In this document: positions 7,890-15,784 of the stretch, one piece after another | How positions within the stretch are numbered: position 1 is the stretch's first letter | Layout: each line of letters opens with the position of its first letter | Assembly: GCA_038257535.1 (NCBI GenBank) | Contig: JBBSJE010000033.1 | Span: 1-38,279, forward strand | DNA: 38,279 nt | From: JAGTJU01 sp038257535 | Lineage (GTDB): Bacteria; Myxococcota_A; Polyangia; Fen-1088 | Direction of reading: 5' to 3' | Program-made: the position numbers and the translations under genes | Notes under the pieces: model-generated | What the model was told of the DNA's origin: nothing | The model's database searches: none | What the model saw: the letters and a program-made list of their open reading frames with translations, nothing else

Positions 7890-8597
7890 ATGGTCAATGC
7901 TGCTTCATCTTCTGCCCAGCCACAGCCTGCCGTCTGGGCTTTGGATCGCGATTTTAATGAGGGGTTTCGCCAATGGTTGGTCGACGTGCGTGTGCTTCCG
8001 GTGGTGCGCGCCGATTGCGCTGAGGACGCCATCGCTGTCAGTGAGGCTCTGATCACCGGTGGCATAACCGCCATTGAAATGACGCTCACCGTTCCCGACG
8101 CCACGCGCGCCATCGCGGCCTTGGCTGATCGGCTATCGGTCACGGTGGGAGCCGGAAGCGTGCGGTCGCGCGATGACGCTGAGCGCGCCATCGACGCCGG
8201 CGCCACGTTCATTGTTTCGCCCACCTGTGAAGCTGAAGTGATTCAGACCTGTCAGCGGCGACAGGTGCCGTGCGTGCTGGGCGCTTTGACACCCACCGAA
8301 GTGGCTTGGGCGCATTCAGCCGGTGCTGCGGTGGTGAAGGTGTTTCCCGTGGGCTCTATGGGCGGGCCTAGCTACATCAAAGGGCTGAAAGCACCCTTGC
8401 CCGACATCCCCTTGATGGCCACCGGTGGCGTGACCTTGGCCGAAGTGGAGGCGTACGTGAACGCGGGAGCCATTGCGGTGGGCATTGGCAACGAGCTGGC
8501 AAATGTGGCGGCCGTGCGGCGGGGCGATGCGGATGACGTGGTGCGGGCGGCCCAGGCTTTGCGGGCACGGCTGTTCGGTGCGAAGGGTGCGCGATGA
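7890..8597 (+). CDS. eda: 2-keto-3-deoxy-6-phosphogluconate aldolase
   Basis: A 235-residue class I aldolase that splits KDPG into pyruvate and glyceraldehyde 3-phosphate. Visible signatures are the catalytic Glu in GITAIEMTLTVP (Glu63), the VGAGSV loop, ALTPTEVAWAHSAGA, the Schiff-base Lys in VVKVFPVG (Lys150), and the phosphate-binding MATGGV. The frame is open upstream to 7572 through the iclR gene and the promoter region, so I start at the ATG at 7890. It has an N-terminal extension of about 20 residues compared with short family members, and a later start cannot be excluded. It overlaps kduD by 4 bp (ATGA). It needs a KDG kinase upstream in the pathway, which is not in this window. Confidence 0.9.
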   Translation: MVNAASSSAQPQPAVWALDRDFNEGFRQWLVDVRVLPVVRADCAEDAIAVSEALITGGITAIEMTLTVPDATRAIAALADRLSVTVGAGSVRSRDDAERAIDAGATFIVSPTCEAEVIQTCQRRQVPCVLGALTPTEVAWAHSAGAAVVKVFPVGSMGGPSYIKGLKAPLPDIPLMATGGVTLAEVEAYVNAGAIAVGIGNELANVAAVRRGDADDVVRAAQALRARLFGAKGAR

Positions 8598-9370
8598 ACT
8601 GGTTTTCTTTGCAAGGCAAAACCGCTCTTGTGACTGGCTGTCGTCGCGGCATTGGGCGCGCGATCACGGTGGCTCTGGCAGAAGCCGGCGCCACCGTCGT
8701 GGGCGTCAGCTCCAACCTGGAGCCGGATTCGGACGTGGAACGCGAGGTGCGTGCGCTCGATCGCAAGTGGACCGGCTTCAAAGTTGATCTCGGCCGGCGC
8801 GAAGAGCGTGCCGAGTTGATCAGCGCGCTTGATGCGGCTGGGCTTGAGGTGGACATTCTGGTGAACAATGCAGGCACCATTTTGCGTCAACCTGCCGCCG
8901 AACACGACAACGCACTTTGGGACGCGGTCATTGAAACCAACCTGACGGGCCCATTCGAGCTCACCCGCGATCTCGGGGCACGTATGCTGCAGCGCCGGGC
9001 TGCGGGAATGGCAGGTTCAGGCAAGGTAATTTTCATAGCGTCTTTGCTCTCGTTTCAAGGCGGCATCAACGTGCCGGGATACGCAGCAAGCAAAGGTGGC
9101 ATCGCGCAGTTAACAAAGGCATTTGCCAACGAATGGGCGGGCCGTGGCATCAACGTGAACGCAATCGCACCGGGCTACATCGAAACTGACAACACCACCG
9201 CATTGCGCGACGATGCTGAGAGACGCGCCTCAATCACGGCGCGCATCCCTGCGGGGCGATGGGGCATGCCTGAAGATTTTAAAGGACCCGCGGTGTTTCT
9301 TGCCAGCGAAGCCAGCAACTACGTGCACGGCACAATCCTCACTGTCGACGGTGGCTGGATGGGTCGCTGA
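8594..9370 (+). CDS. kduD: 2-deoxy-D-gluconate 3-dehydrogenase (KduD-like SDR)
   Basis: A 258-residue short-chain dehydrogenase/reductase. It has the cofactor motif TGCRRGIG near residue 15, NNAG, the catalytic Ser-Tyr-Lys (Ser in FIASLLSFQGG, Tyr-x3-Lys in GYAASKGG) and the end GTILTVDGGWMGR, typical of KduD. It would reduce 2,5-diketo-3-deoxygluconate to 2-keto-3-deoxygluconate with NAD(P)H. Cofactor preference cannot be read safely. The close neighbours eda (4-bp overlap) and kdgF (23 bp downstream) support the pathway role. A related role, reducing the alginate product DEH, is possible since SDR enzymes do that too. Confidence 0.93.
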   Translation: MNWFSLQGKTALVTGCRRGIGRAITVALAEAGATVVGVSSNLEPDSDVEREVRALDRKWTGFKVDLGRREERAELISALDAAGLEVDILVNNAGTILRQPAAEHDNALWDAVIETNLTGPFELTRDLGARMLQRRAAGMAGSGKVIFIASLLSFQGGINVPGYAASKGGIAQLTKAFANEWAGRGINVNAIAPGYIETDNTTALRDDAERRASITARIPAGRWGMPEDFKGPAVFLASEASNYVHGTILTVDGGWMGR

Positions 9371-9393
9371 GCCACCAGGGAAGGCACAAGACA

Positions 9394-9738
9394 ATGGATC
9401 ATGACGAAGTGTTGGGTTTGTTTCGATTTGCCAAAGATGTATCGCCCCTTCATCCCGAGCCAGGCTTGCACAGGTTTATCTTGGCCAGCGGTGCGGGGTT
9501 GATGCTGGTGCGCCACCTTATGGACAAAGGCTACGCGGGCGCGGCCCATAGCCATCCTCACGATCAGTTGGTTTACGTACAATCGGGGCGTTTGCGCGTG
9601 GTGGTGGCCGAAAGCACCTTCGAGGTGGGGCCCCAAGACAGCTTCGTGGTTCCGGGAGGCGTGCAGCACCAGGCAACGGCGCTTGAAGCCAGCGACGTTT
9701 TGGATGCGTTCACCCCCCAGCGCCAAGACTACCTGTGA
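9394..9738 (+). CDS. kdgF: Cupin KdgF, unsaturated uronate ring-opening
   Basis: A 114-residue single-domain cupin of KdgF length. The metal site is AGAAHSHPHDQLVYV (His52, His54, Gln58) with a later His in PGGVQHQA (His92), and the end DAFTPQRQDYL matches the conserved KdgF tail. KdgF converts 4,5-unsaturated monouronates from pectin and alginate into linear keto forms, feeding KduI. It is the last gene of the eda-kduD-kdgF block; a 220-bp regulatory gap follows. Confidence 0.92.
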   Translation: MDHDEVLGLFRFAKDVSPLHPEPGLHRFILASGAGLMLVRHLMDKGYAGAAHSHPHDQLVYVQSGRLRVVVAESTFEVGPQDSFVVPGGVQHQATALEASDVLDAFTPQRQDYL

Positions 9739-9750
9739 GCTCGGCCTTTG

Positions 9751-9782
9751 TTGCGCAAGTTGTCCGTTTTTTGCGCAAGTTG
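9751..9782 (+). repeat. Tandem direct repeat TTGCGCAAGTTG, candidate activator site
   Basis: The 12-mer TTGCGCAAGTTG occurs at 9751-9762 and again at 9771-9782, exactly 20 bp apart, so both copies face the same side of the helix. Each contains the palindrome TTGCGCAA. The repeats lie about 125-145 bp upstream of the start predicted from the sigma54 promoter at 9873-9888, the usual place for an enhancer-binding protein. Binding by the FHA-sigma54 activator at 4549-5973 is inference. Confidence 0.55.
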
Positions 9783-9872
9783 ATCTTCTGCTTCTGCGCA
9801 GATCGCGCGTGAGCCGGTGGCCCATGGCAGCCAAGGCCGCCGAAAACCGCGCAAAACCAACGTGGGTCAAGC

Positions 9873-9888
9873 TGGCGCGTCTCTTGCT
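9873..9888 (+). promoter_or_regulatory. Sigma54 (RpoN) promoter of the polysaccharide operon
   Basis: TGGCGCGTCTCTTGCT matches the consensus TGGCACG-N4-TTGCW at every fixed position but one (A to G at position 5), with the essential GG and GC correctly spaced. Transcription would start near 9899, giving a leader of about 60 nt before the ATG at 9959. No comparable match was noticed in the other intergenic regions I compared. Confidence 0.65.
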
Positions 9889-9905
9889 GAACCCAATGCA
9901 CTGAC

Positions 9906-9931
9906 CACGAACTCCCTTCACAAAGTTCGTG
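9906..9931 (+). promoter_or_regulatory. Leader stem-loop before the lipoprotein gene
   Basis: CACGAAC (9906-9912) and GTTCGTG (9925-9931) are complementary with a 12-nt loop. The hairpin would lie at the very 5' end of the RNA made from the sigma54 promoter and ends 17 nt before the Shine-Dalgarno. It could protect the transcript or affect initiation; its role is unknown. Confidence 0.4.
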
Positions 9932-9958
9932 TCCCCTCGTTCTCTTTTGGAGGATTCC

Positions 9959-10885
9959 ATGCAGCCACTTCGTCCCCTCACTCACCTGTCCTTGCAACGC
10001 CCTCTGTTGGCGATTCCGTTTCTCTTCGCTGTGGCCTGTGGCCCCGCACCCAGTGACAGCAAGCCTGTGGGCGGCAACACAGGCAATACCGGAGGATCGC
10101 AATCTAACAACGGCGGCGGCGGGTCCACCGGAAACAACAATGGCGGGTCTACCGGAAACAACAACGGCGGATCGACGGGAAACAACAGCGGCGGGTCTAC
10201 CGGAAACAACAACGGTGGGTCCACAGGCAACGCCTCGTTGCAATGCGATGGCGATCCAGGCACCGGCGTGCTGTCTGATTTCGAGGGCGGCACGGCCAAG
10301 CTCCTCGATCTAGAAGGGCGCCAAGGCAGTTGGTTCCTCTACGACGACGGCACCGCGGGCGGCACGCAAACGCCTGCCAAGGTCGTGAACATGCCGTTGG
10401 CCGCCGAGGGCCCCGGTGCTTGTAACAGCATGTTTGCCTTTCACACCGGCGGCAGCGGCTTCGATAGCTGGGCCGGCGTGGGTGTGAACCTGGCCCCGAA
10501 GGCCATGGATGGAAAAAAGGCGGGCGCCGATCTAAGCGCTTATTCCGCACTCACATTCCGTGCGAAGGCGGCAGCGCCGGTGCTGGTGCGGGTGGCCATT
10601 TCGGATAAAAACACTGAGCCCGATGGTGGCGTCTGCACTGTTACCACGGTCAATACAGACAAGACCCGTTGCGCAGATCACTTCGGCAAAGAGATCACCA
10701 TCGGCGCAAACTGGATGGACTACAAAATTCCGTTTTCCGAGTTTGCCCAACGCGGTTTCGGCCTTGCTGTGCCGTCCGGGCTCGACAAGAAGAACGCGTT
10801 CACGCTGTTCTTCCAGGCACGTGCACAAGGTGCGGGTGCGCTTTCCTACGATCTGTGGTTGGACGACGTTCGCTTGGTGAAGTGA
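9959..10885 (+). CDS. Lipoprotein with repeat linker and carbohydrate-binding-like domain
   Basis: A 308-residue protein. The start ATG at 9959 has an excellent Shine-Dalgarno (TTTTGGAGG). The signal peptide ends in a lipobox with AVAC, so it is a lipoprotein. Residues about 40-90 are a low-complexity linker built from four to five copies of GGSTGNNN, encoded by a 24-bp tandem repeat. The rest looks like a beta-jelly-roll of the CBM11/CIA30-like kind: FEGG, then GSWFLYDDGT, MFAFHTGGSGF, YSALTFRAKA, VRVAISDKNTEPDGGVC, DHFGKEI and the end SYDLWLDDVRLVK. This domain is common in secreted polysaccharide-degrading proteins. It probably captures glycan at the cell surface for the next gene's barrel, a role comparable with SusD but unrelated in sequence; this is inference. 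It is the first gene of the sigma54 operon. Confidence 0.82.
   Translation: MQPLRPLTHLSLQRPLLAIPFLFAVACGPAPSDSKPVGGNTGNTGGSQSNNGGGGSTGNNNGGSTGNNNGGSTGNNSGGSTGNNNGGSTGNASLQCDGDPGTGVLSDFEGGTAKLLDLEGRQGSWFLYDDGTAGGTQTPAKVVNMPLAAEGPGACNSMFAFHTGGSGFDSWAGVGVNLAPKAMDGKKAGADLSAYSALTFRAKAAAPVLVRVAISDKNTEPDGGVCTVTTVNTDKTRCADHFGKEITIGANWMDYKIPFSEFAQRGFGLAVPSGLDKKNAFTLFFQARAQGAGALSYDLWLDDVRLVK
10121..10237 (+). repeat. 24-bp tandem repeat coding GGSTGNNN linker
   Basis: About four and a half copies of a 24-bp unit (GGGTCTACCGGAAACAACAA plus four bases) lie in frame inside the lipoprotein gene. Copies differ mostly at synonymous positions. Repeat number may vary between strains and change linker length. 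Confidence 0.85.
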
Positions 10886-10894
10886 GCCAAACGC

Positions 10895-12463
10895 ATGCAC
10901 AACTTAAGCGCGCGCACCCTGCTTGTTTGGGTGTGCCTAGGCGTCGCCACCAACGCGAGCGCTCAGGCCCAAGAAACACCCTCGTCACCTCCCACTGAAC
11001 TCCCCGCCACCGCCGTACAAAACCAAGACTCTGTGGGCCTATCGCCCCAAATGCCCCAGTACGGCGCTGAGCTTGACGAGGGCCGCCCTGTCACGACAAC
11101 GCCTGTGGGCAATGCCGGTGGATTCAAGCTGGATTTTCACGGCTACATGCGGGCGCCCATGCGCATAGGCTTTGGGCCCCGCAACGATGGCATGCCCGGC
11201 ACCGAGTTACACAGCCCACCTCGGATACCTGATGGCACGTTCACCAACTGGAACTATCTGAACAACAACCCCGGTCCGTGGGCCGAGTTGATGTTTAGCT
11301 ACGGCAACAACCGCACCACAATGACGGTGTCTGTGGCCAGCTTCAACCAGACCATTGCGGGATACCGTGAGCTTCAGGCGCAACAGGGAATCAATCAGGC
11401 GTTCGTAACGGTTCGTTTCCCAGACACGTTTGGTCGCTACGGTGGCCTTGTGGCCAACGTTGGATCGTTTACCAACCGCTACGGCACAGCCGGCAAGTAT
11501 GGCGCGGGTATGTACCAAACCTATCTGTTTGGTCGGACACGCGCCGCGGGCGAGACCCTCACGGCAACGCTCAATCTAAGCCCCAACCACGAATTGGTGA
11601 TTGAACATGGCATCGGCGCCAAGTTGGACGTGGTTCCTTTCGTCAAGCTGGATCCGCGGCCTGAATACCTTCCTTACGAAGGACCGCAGCCGCAAGGATC
11701 CACCTTCTTGCATCACGCGCACGCATTATGGACGTGGCGCAAAACACTTACACTCGGTGCCCATTATCTTCATTCGTGGAGCCCCGACGATCGGCAAGAA
11801 GTTGGCGTGCCAAGCCAGCCGGGCTCAATGACGGTCACGGGTGGCGAAATTCGGCTGAACGGTGGGGTTGCGGGCGACGGCTACCTGGGCTTCTCCCGCG
11901 TCGAGGCCAATAACGTTCGCGTCTTGAGCGATGCCATCGAGGTTGTGCACTCTTTGGGAGGCTGGCAGTTCAAGAACAACTTCTTCGGCCGCTACGATCC
12001 TCGCACAGGCACAGCGGTGCGTGATCAATCGGGACGCGTCGATACAGTTCTGTTTCAGCACAGCGTGAGCATCGGAAAGATCGCGCGCTATCCCACCCGC
12101 TTTTGGGGCCGCGGTCCTGATCTCGTGGCCACGTTGTTCGGCATGTATAACCAGGTGCAATCGGACAACAACAGCCACAGCAAGCTGAAGTTGGGCGCTG
12201 ATCTTCTGTACACGCCGCTTGACTGGCTAGGCGTTGGTGGCCGCTACGATCTGGTCAGGCCCGATTCGCGAGACGCCGAGCAATCGTTCGCCGTGTTGTC
12301 GCCGCGGTTGCAGATTCGCACGGAGTTTCTGTCGCACGAGCGCATCATCGTTCAGTACTCACGGTACTTCCTTGGCAACAAAGCTTATCCCGCGTTTCCT
12401 TTTGAGACGTCGGACATGGCAGACCAAAACGTTTTCATGATCGCAGCGTCAATGTGGTGGTGA
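10895..12463 (+). CDS. Outer-membrane beta-barrel, probable oligosaccharide porin
   Basis: A 522-residue exported protein. An N-terminal signal peptide (hydrophobic LLVWVCLGVATNASAQA) is followed by a flexible Pro/Thr/Gln segment to about residue 75. Alternating amphipathic strands rich in Tyr, Trp, Gly and Asn then run to the end (for example LDFHGYMRAPMRIGFG, LTLGAHYLHSW, VGGRYDLVRP, RIIVQYSRYFLG). It ends MIAASMWW, with the terminal aromatic residue used by the barrel-assembly machinery. The N-terminal strand FHGYMR resembles OprB-like and other carbohydrate porins, but I cannot name a family with confidence. The 9-bp gap after the lipoprotein and 1-bp gap before the lyase point to uptake of lyase products. 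Confidence 0.78.
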   Translation: MHNLSARTLLVWVCLGVATNASAQAQETPSSPPTELPATAVQNQDSVGLSPQMPQYGAELDEGRPVTTTPVGNAGGFKLDFHGYMRAPMRIGFGPRNDGMPGTELHSPPRIPDGTFTNWNYLNNNPGPWAELMFSYGNNRTTMTVSVASFNQTIAGYRELQAQQGINQAFVTVRFPDTFGRYGGLVANVGSFTNRYGTAGKYGAGMYQTYLFGRTRAAGETLTATLNLSPNHELVIEHGIGAKLDVVPFVKLDPRPEYLPYEGPQPQGSTFLHHAHALWTWRKTLTLGAHYLHSWSPDDRQEVGVPSQPGSMTVTGGEIRLNGGVAGDGYLGFSRVEANNVRVLSDAIEVVHSLGGWQFKNNFFGRYDPRTGTAVRDQSGRVDTVLFQHSVSIGKIARYPTRFWGRGPDLVATLFGMYNQVQSDNNSHSKLKLGADLLYTPLDWLGVGGRYDLVRPDSRDAEQSFAVLSPRLQIRTEFLSHERIIVQYSRYFLGNKAYPAFPFETSDMADQNVFMIAASMWW

Positions 12464-12464
12464 C

Positions 12465-13355
12465 ATGTTCATTGCACAAGCTTGCCCGAAAGGTTTAGGC
12501 GTTCTGTTGGCGGCCGTTGTTGGACTTGGCTGCTTGACAGCGCCTGAGCCGCAGCGGATGCCCCGGGGCGCCACAACGCCATGGCGCTCAGCCTTTCACA
12601 AGGTTGACTGGCTTTCGGAGTGGAACCCGCAGCGGCACGGCCGTTTCGGTTTAGACAACCTCACAGTACAAGAAGAGCCCGGGCAGCCCATCAGCCGGTT
12701 CTTGCGCGCACAATATTACAAGGGCGGCGCTAGCCCCAGCGCCAGCCGCCGGGTGGGCGTCAAGGAGGGCGGCGGGCAGATGTTGGGCACACTGCCGGGC
12801 GGACCCGTAGATCAACTGTTTTTGCGCTACTGGGTGCGCTTCGCGCCAGACTTCGATTTCGTAAAAGGCGGCAAGCTGCCGGGCTTTTATGGCGGCACTA
12901 TGATCAGCGGCGGCAACATCCCTGATGGCACGAACGGATTCTCGTCGCGCATGATGTGGCGCACGGATGGCATGGGCGAGGTTTATATCTACGGCCCCAC
13001 CAGCACGAAATTTGGCACCAGCTTGGGCCGCGGCAGTTTCACATTTGAGCGGGGCCGTTGGCATTGCATCGAGCAGCAGCTGATCCTGAACACCCCGGCC
13101 CAGCTGGATGGCCAAGTTCACATATGGCTAGATGAACAACCGGTGTACAGCAACACGCAGCTTCTGCTGCGTACGGTTTACGGCTTGAAGATCGAAGGGG
13201 TGTTCTTCTCGACCTTCTTTGGGGGTGGCGATCCCACCTGGGCGCCCCCACGCGACACGTACGCAGACTTCGCAGATTTTGCGACCAGTTCCGAACGCAT
13301 TGGCTGCGGAGGCCCCAAGACGCAATTGGCGCACCCGGGTCCTTCCAGAAATTGA
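12465..13355 (+). CDS. PL14-type polyuronate (alginate) lyase, lipoprotein
   Basis: A 296-residue lipoprotein (lipobox VGLGC, Cys23). The body resembles the polysaccharide lyase 14 jelly-roll: RYWVRFAPDFDFVKGGKLPG, then the GG-MISGG-IPDGTNGFSSRMMWR segment, EVYIYGPTS, GTSLGRGSFTF, GRWHCIEQQLILNTP and the very conserved LKIEGVFFSTFFGGGDPTW followed by DTYADFADF. PL14 enzymes cleave alginate or beta-1,4-glucuronan by beta-elimination, leaving 4,5-unsaturated uronate ends, the substrate of KdgF. The exact substrate is not readable. It starts one base after the barrel gene stop and is probably displayed on the cell surface. Confidence 0.82.
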   Translation: MFIAQACPKGLGVLLAAVVGLGCLTAPEPQRMPRGATTPWRSAFHKVDWLSEWNPQRHGRFGLDNLTVQEEPGQPISRFLRAQYYKGGASPSASRRVGVKEGGGQMLGTLPGGPVDQLFLRYWVRFAPDFDFVKGGKLPGFYGGTMISGGNIPDGTNGFSSRMMWRTDGMGEVYIYGPTSTKFGTSLGRGSFTFERGRWHCIEQQLILNTPAQLDGQVHIWLDEQPVYSNTQLLLRTVYGLKIEGVFFSTFFGGGDPTWAPPRDTYADFADFATSSERIGCGGPKTQLAHPGPSRN

Positions 13356-13369
13356 AAAAGGAGTGCGGC

Positions 13370-14536
13370 ATGAAATTTTTCCCAAGGCTTTGTTGTGTTG
13401 TCTTGCTTGCTTGCGCATGTGGTCCCACGGGCGAGGGCAGGATGCCTTACACCCCAGGCTCCGGTGACTCAACAGGAGGCAACGGATCGGGCAACGGATC
13501 GGGCGGGGCGGCGGGCGGCTTCAGCTTCGAGCCTGGAATGGCCGGCCAAGCGGGTATGGGCAACGCGCCCGAGCCTGAAGCCTGTGCCTCTCAGACTGTG
13601 GTGGGAGAGCGACTGCCGCTTGATGTGTTCGTGCTGCTAGACCAAAGCGGCTCGATGACCGAAGGCGAGGACCGCTGGGGCCCTGTGACCGCGGCCATTC
13701 TGGGATTTGTTGATGATCCAACGTCGCAAGGCGTGGGCGTGGCGCTGCAGTACTTTCCCTTGGGCGCGCAGAAGCGAGAAGATCCCATTATCTGCCAGGC
13801 TGATAACTACAAAACGCCGTCGGTTGCTTTCGCGCAGCTTCCCCAAGCCGCGGGTGCCATCCGAACGTCCATCGAGGCACACAAGTTCGGCGCTGCTGAA
13901 GCTGACACACCTGCACACTGGGGCACTCCCACGGGCCCCGCGGTGCAAGGCGTGCTTACCTACCTACGAACGTGGCAAGCCGAGCACGCTGATCACCGCA
14001 CGGTTCTACTGTTGGCCACCGACGGTCAGCCCTCGAGGTTGTGCGCGAAAAACACGATCAAAGACATCGCCGCGCTGATCGCAGAGGCCGCAGCTGCGCC
14101 TGCGCCCATATCAACCTACGTGATTGGCATCGGCAAAATAGAAAGTTTGAACGAACTGGCAGAGGCAGGAGACACCGGCAAGGCGGCCTTTGTTGTCAGC
14201 GGCTCGGGCGGCGAAGCGATTCGCAAGGAATTTTTGGCGGCCCTGCAGGCCATTCGCAACGCCGCGGTGCCGTGCGCGGTCCGCATTCCCGAGGCAATGG
14301 GCACGGTGGATTTGGGCAAAGTGAACGTGGAGATCACAGGCGCTGGCGGCAACAAGCAAGTGGTTCCCCGCGTAGAGGGCGCGGCGGCCTGCAAGGCCGG
14401 TATGCCCGCCTGGCATTTCGACGCGGCAGACAAGCCCAACTCGCTCGTGATGTGCCCTAGCGCCTGTGAACAGGTTTCCGCGCCCGGCGCGCGCATCGAT
14501 GTGGTTATCGGTTGCAAGACGGTGGTGGTGCTGTGA
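13370..14536 (+). CDS. Lipoprotein with von Willebrand factor A domain
   Basis: A 388-residue protein. AAAGGAG before the ATG at 13370 decides this start over the frame's earlier ATG at 13352. The signal peptide ends in a lipobox (LLAC, Cys15), followed by a Gly/Ser/Asn-rich linker to about residue 70. The VWA domain has the metal-ion site DQSGS (91-95), the Thr in the later loop TPTGPAV and the Asp in LLLATDGQPSRLC. A smaller beta domain ends the protein (FHFDAADKP-like segment and CPSACEQ). VWA domains bind proteins or glycans through a metal ion; here it may organise the surface lyase complex. The family is common in Myxococcota and the ligand is unknown. It sits between two putative lyase lipoproteins. 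Confidence 0.85.
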   Translation: MKFFPRLCCVVLLACACGPTGEGRMPYTPGSGDSTGGNGSGNGSGGAAGGFSFEPGMAGQAGMGNAPEPEACASQTVVGERLPLDVFVLLDQSGSMTEGEDRWGPVTAAILGFVDDPTSQGVGVALQYFPLGAQKREDPIICQADNYKTPSVAFAQLPQAAGAIRTSIEAHKFGAAEADTPAHWGTPTGPAVQGVLTYLRTWQAEHADHRTVLLLATDGQPSRLCAKNTIKDIAALIAEAAAAPAPISTYVIGIGKIESLNELAEAGDTGKAAFVVSGSGGEAIRKEFLAALQAIRNAAVPCAVRIPEAMGTVDLGKVNVEITGAGGNKQVVPRVEGAAACKAGMPAWHFDAADKPNSLVMCPSACEQVSAPGARIDVVIGCKTVVVL

Positions 14537-15774
14537 AGTGTTCTCTTCCCTCGTCAGCTTTGTCATACATGGCAGTGTTGTGTGGTTTGTCCCTCAGCGC
14601 CATCGCTTGCGACGCTGCCTTTCCGGGTGCGTCCGACGTTGACCCGGTAGATGAACCCATCCGCGACGACAATGGCAGCCCGCCCATGGGGGGAAGTGGT
14701 GAACCGGACGACTCCAGCGGCGGGCCAGGCGGCAGCCCGTCAGTTGAAGAGCCTAAAGGGGGCAGCGGCGGCAGCGCCAGCGGTGGTGACGGCGGCGGCG
14801 CGAGCGGCGGCACCGCGGGCGTTGGAGGCGTGGCCATACCCTCTGCTGGCTTTCCAGCGCTGCCCACTGATCCTTGCGGTTATGGCGCAAGCCGAACCGT
14901 GGAAGCCAAAGACACGCAGGGGCTCAAGGACGCTTTGGCCACCTCCACCCCAGGAACGCGCATTTCGCTGGCGCCCGGCACCTACAGCGCCAGCTTCGTG
15001 ATTGCCCGTTCCGGACGTCCGGGAAATCCCATCGTCGTGTGCGGTCCCCGCACCGCAATTTTGCAATCGGGATCTTCCGATGACGGCATCCACATCAAGG
15101 CGGATCACATCGTGCTCTCGGGCTTTCAGGTGCGCGGAGGGCTTCGCGGTGTGCTTACCGATGGCAGCGAAGGCGTGCTGATCTCGGCGCTGGAGGTGCA
15201 CAGCATTGGCCAGGAGGCCATTCACCTGCGCGCTCACAGCCGCAACAACATGATCCGCAACTGCCGCATCCACAACACGGGCGTCAGCAAGGCGCAGTTC
15301 GGCGAAGGCATTTACGTGGGCAGCGCGGTGACCTCTTGGGCCAAGCATGGCGGCGGCGCTAACCAACCCGACCGCAGCGACAACAATTTTATTATCAACA
15401 ACAACCTTGGGCCGGATGTTCGCGCCGAGCACATCGACGTGAAGGAGGGGACCACCGGTGGGACCATTCAAGGCAACGTGTTCGACGGACGCGGCATGTC
15501 GGGCGAAGGCTACGCCGATTCCTGGATCGACGTGAAGGGTAGCCAGTGGCTCATTGCCAATAACGAGGGCAAGTCGTCGCTCAAAGACGGCTTTCAAGTG
15601 CATGTGGTTGCCGACGGCTGGGGAAACGGCAACACGTTTCGCGGCAATGCCTTCGACCTAGCTGGCAGCGGCTACGGCGTGTGGATCGAAAAGGCGGCGC
15701 AAAACAACAAAGTCACTTGCGACAACCGCATCATTGGCAACGCCAAGGGCATCGCCAACATCGCCTGCCAGTGA
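14533..15774 (+). CDS. Right-handed beta-helix lipoprotein, candidate lyase
   Basis: About 413 residues from the GTG at 14533, which overlaps the VWA stop (GTGA) and gives a clean lipoprotein signal (lipobox AIAC, Cys26). The frame opens 21 bp earlier but that adds only a coupled overlap. A Gly/Ser/Pro-rich linker reaches about residue 115. The rest is a parallel beta-helix with Asn-rich turns and repeating strands: GTRISLAPGTYSASFVI, GIHIKADHIVLSGFQVRGG, EAIHLRAHSRNNMIRNCRIH, HIDVKEGTTGGTIQGNVFDG, SWIDVKGSQWLIANNEGKS. Beta-helices with this layout include PL6/PL31-like lyases and pectate lyases. I cannot place it in a numbered family and its catalytic residues are not identified. The context supports action on a polyuronate. 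Confidence 0.75.
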   Translation: MKCSLPSSALSYMAVLCGLSLSAIACDAAFPGASDVDPVDEPIRDDNGSPPMGGSGEPDDSSGGPGGSPSVEEPKGGSGGSASGGDGGGASGGTAGVGGVAIPSAGFPALPTDPCGYGASRTVEAKDTQGLKDALATSTPGTRISLAPGTYSASFVIARSGRPGNPIVVCGPRTAILQSGSSDDGIHIKADHIVLSGFQVRGGLRGVLTDGSEGVLISALEVHSIGQEAIHLRAHSRNNMIRNCRIHNTGVSKAQFGEGIYVGSAVTSWAKHGGGANQPDRSDNNFIINNNLGPDVRAEHIDVKEGTTGGTIQGNVFDGRGMSGEGYADSWIDVKGSQWLIANNEGKSSLKDGFQVHVVADGWGNGNTFRGNAFDLAGSGYGVWIEKAAQNNKVTCDNRIIGNAKGIANIACQ

Positions 15775-15784
15775 TAGGAATCCG

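Noticed and set aside
10121..10237. Regular short repeats as a CRISPR array
   Set aside because: The units are contiguous without spacers, in frame, and encode a lipoprotein linker.
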